From PCRC01 sp017848435 (GTDB lineage Bacteria > Pseudomonadota > Gammaproteobacteria > Burkholderiales > Burkholderiaceae_C): 64,000 bases of DNA. Numbering within the stretch: position 1 is the stretch's first letter; each line of letters opens with the position of its first letter. Location of the stretch: positions 744,001 to 808,000 of the forward strand of contig OZ260072.1 of assembly GCA_965284315.1 (NCBI GenBank), given 5' to 3'. This document shows, one piece after another, positions 63,174 to 64,000 of this stretch. The translations under genes and the position numbers were made by a program. Under the pieces are notes generated by a model. That model saw only the letters and a list, made by a program, of their open reading frames with translations. It did no database searches and was not told the origin of the DNA.

Positions 63174-63848
63174 TCAGCCGCGCAGGCGCGACAGCGCGGC
63201 CCCGGCCAGCTCGCCAATGCGTTCGAGGAAGTCGGTGCCCATGGCGTTGTGGAAACGCTCTGGGTCGGGCGAGGCCAGCACCAGCAGGCCAAAGGCGTTC
63301 GGGTCGGCGCCGGCGCGCAGGGCGATCAGCGCCACCGACGCGGCCACGCTCGGGTCTTCCAGCCAGTTGGCGGCCTCGAAGCCGGCGTTCACGCCGCAGT
63401 AGGGCAGGGTCAACGACGCGGCAAACACCCGCACGTCGCCGCTGGCGCCCTGGGCAAAGGGCTGGTGGGCATACGCCTCGGCCACGCCCCAGACCTTGAT
63501 GGCCGCCTGGGGCACCAGAAACTGCGTCTGGATCTCGGAGGCAATGCTGCGCGGCAGGTCTTCCGGCCGGCGCACCAGGAAAATGTTGCGCGCCCAGCGC
63601 TGCAGCTTGTCGGCGATGGCCACGTTGTCGTGCCCGTAGCGGATCATGTCCACCGTTTTCAGCTCCAGCGCCTTGATCTTGTCGCGCAGCATGTCGGCCT
63701 GCCGCTCCTGCAGGCTGACCGAGCGGCCGTTGTACGGGCTGGTCAGCTGCACCGTGGCCAGCAGCTCGGCGTGGCGCTCGAAAAAGTCGGGCGTGTTGAC
63801 CAGGTAGTTGGCGATGTCGTCTTCGGTGATCGGGTGGTTGGTGTCCAT
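63174..63848 (-). CDS. DUF484 family protein
   Basis: This 224-residue protein belongs to the DUF484 family found between dapF and xerC in many proteobacteria. It starts ITEDDIANYLVNTPDFFERHAELLATVQL, contains the family segment VSLQERQADMLRDKIKALELKT (coiled coil), and has a GAF-like C-terminal half ending in GLLVLASPDPERFHNAMGTDFLERIGEL. Its function is unknown; GAF-like domains often bind small ligands. It is the gene immediately upstream of xerC, five bases away. Confidence 0.88.
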   Translation of the reverse strand: MDTNHPITEDDIANYLVNTPDFFERHAELLATVQLTSPYNGRSVSLQERQADMLRDKIKALELKTVDMIRYGHDNVAIADKLQRWARNIFLVRRPEDLPRSIASEIQTQFLVPQAAIKVWGVAEAYAHQPFAQGASGDVRVFAASLTLPYCGVNAGFEAANWLEDPSVAASVALIALRAGADPNAFGLLVLASPDPERFHNAMGTDFLERIGELAGAALSRLRG

Positions 63849-63894
63849 GCGTCGCTCTGGGGTTCGGTGTTCGGGCAGTGGGAGGATTGTGGGG

Positions 63895-64000
63895 TCAGGG
63901 CAGTGTGATGTCGCCGTGGAACACGGTGGTGGCGGGACCGGTCATCGTCACCGGCGCCCAGCCGTCGCCCGCTGCACCGGCCCAGCGAATCGTGAGCGTG
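63895..64000 (-). CDS. dapF: Diaminopimelate epimerase DapF (C-terminal fragment at window edge)
   Basis: Only the last 34 codons are in the window. They read LTIRWAGAAGDGWAPVTM, then TGPATTVFHGDITLP and a stop, which matches the C-terminus of DapF (the TGPA-x-x-VF-x-G motif). DapF converts LL- to meso-diaminopimelate, the substrate for MurE encoded in the dcw cluster. The gene precedes the DUF484 gene on the same strand, as in many proteobacteria. The catalytic Cys residues lie beyond the window. Confidence 0.88.
   Translation of the reverse strand, partial: TLTIRWAGAAGDGWAPVTMTGPATTVFHGDITLP

Overview
This window is about 64 kb of a GC-rich betaproteobacterial chromosome. The proteins, the gene orders (ffh / cytochrome c assembly / pilSR / ampD; nrdAB followed by a histone H1-like gene; the mraZ-to-lpxC cluster) and two dispersed repeat families point to the Comamonadaceae, near Rhodoferax or Polaromonas. 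That placement is inferred from gene content, not from a database search. Almost everything is housekeeping sequence. I found no rRNA, tRNA, CRISPR array, prophage or insertion sequence.

Layout. 1-7.7 kb: end of miaB, ffh, a CcsA-type membrane protein, a small PP0621-type protein, the PilS/PilR two-component pair and ampD. 7.7-13 kb: class Ia ribonucleotide reductase nrdA-nrdB behind a promoter carrying two NrdR boxes, then a Lys/Ala-rich H1-like protein and a clear terminator. 13-19 kb (minus): a PfkB-family kinase, a zinc-ribbon DUF3426 protein, prmA, accC, accB, a TlpA-like thioredoxin and an uncharacterised protein, divergent from mpl. 20.5-25 kb (minus): tldD, an AT-richer BglII-type restriction-modification pair, and a class I DAHP synthase gene whose leader encodes a Phe-rich peptide and an attenuator. 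25-36 kb: a lipoprotein, rodA, a YqiA-like hydrolase, then RNB ribonuclease-TonB-aroE-mtgA, plsC-cdsA-like, ruvC, and a GlxA-type regulator divergent from a small monooxygenase. 36-55 kb (minus): the complete division and cell-wall cluster mraZ-rsmH-ftsL-ftsI-murE-murF-mraY-murD-ftsW-murG-murC-ddl-ftsQ-ftsA-ftsZ-lpxC, mostly with overlapping start and stop codons, plus a 58-residue membrane protein after lpxC. 55-64 kb (minus): hslVU, a STAS-domain protein, a long-tailed DksA, a COG0523 GTPase, rlmI, xerC, a DUF484 protein and the end of dapF.

How the genes work together. Peptidoglycan synthesis and recycling dominate (dcw cluster, rodA, mtgA, mpl, ampD, dapF), joined by outer-membrane lipid synthesis (lpxC) and phospholipid synthesis (plsC, cdsA-like, accBC). 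Four regulatory signals can be read directly: paired NrdR boxes on a sigma-70-like nrdA promoter; four 10-bp-spaced MraZ boxes upstream of mraZ; a Phe attenuator upstream of the DAHP synthase; and a promoter with a 12-bp palindrome near the predicted start of accB transcription.

The most unusual content is (i) the Phe-rich leader peptide with mutually exclusive terminator and antiterminator pairing upstream of the DAHP synthase, (ii) the BglII-like restriction-modification pair fitted between tldD and that leader, and (iii) two dispersed repeat families that lie inside or at the ends of essential genes. One of them has a rigid architecture, GCTAT-N7-ATAGCT-N15-ACTAAGGC, and copies of it supply codons to murD, murC, rlmI, miaB and the cdsA-like gene. 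The other forms the C-terminal tail of FtsL.
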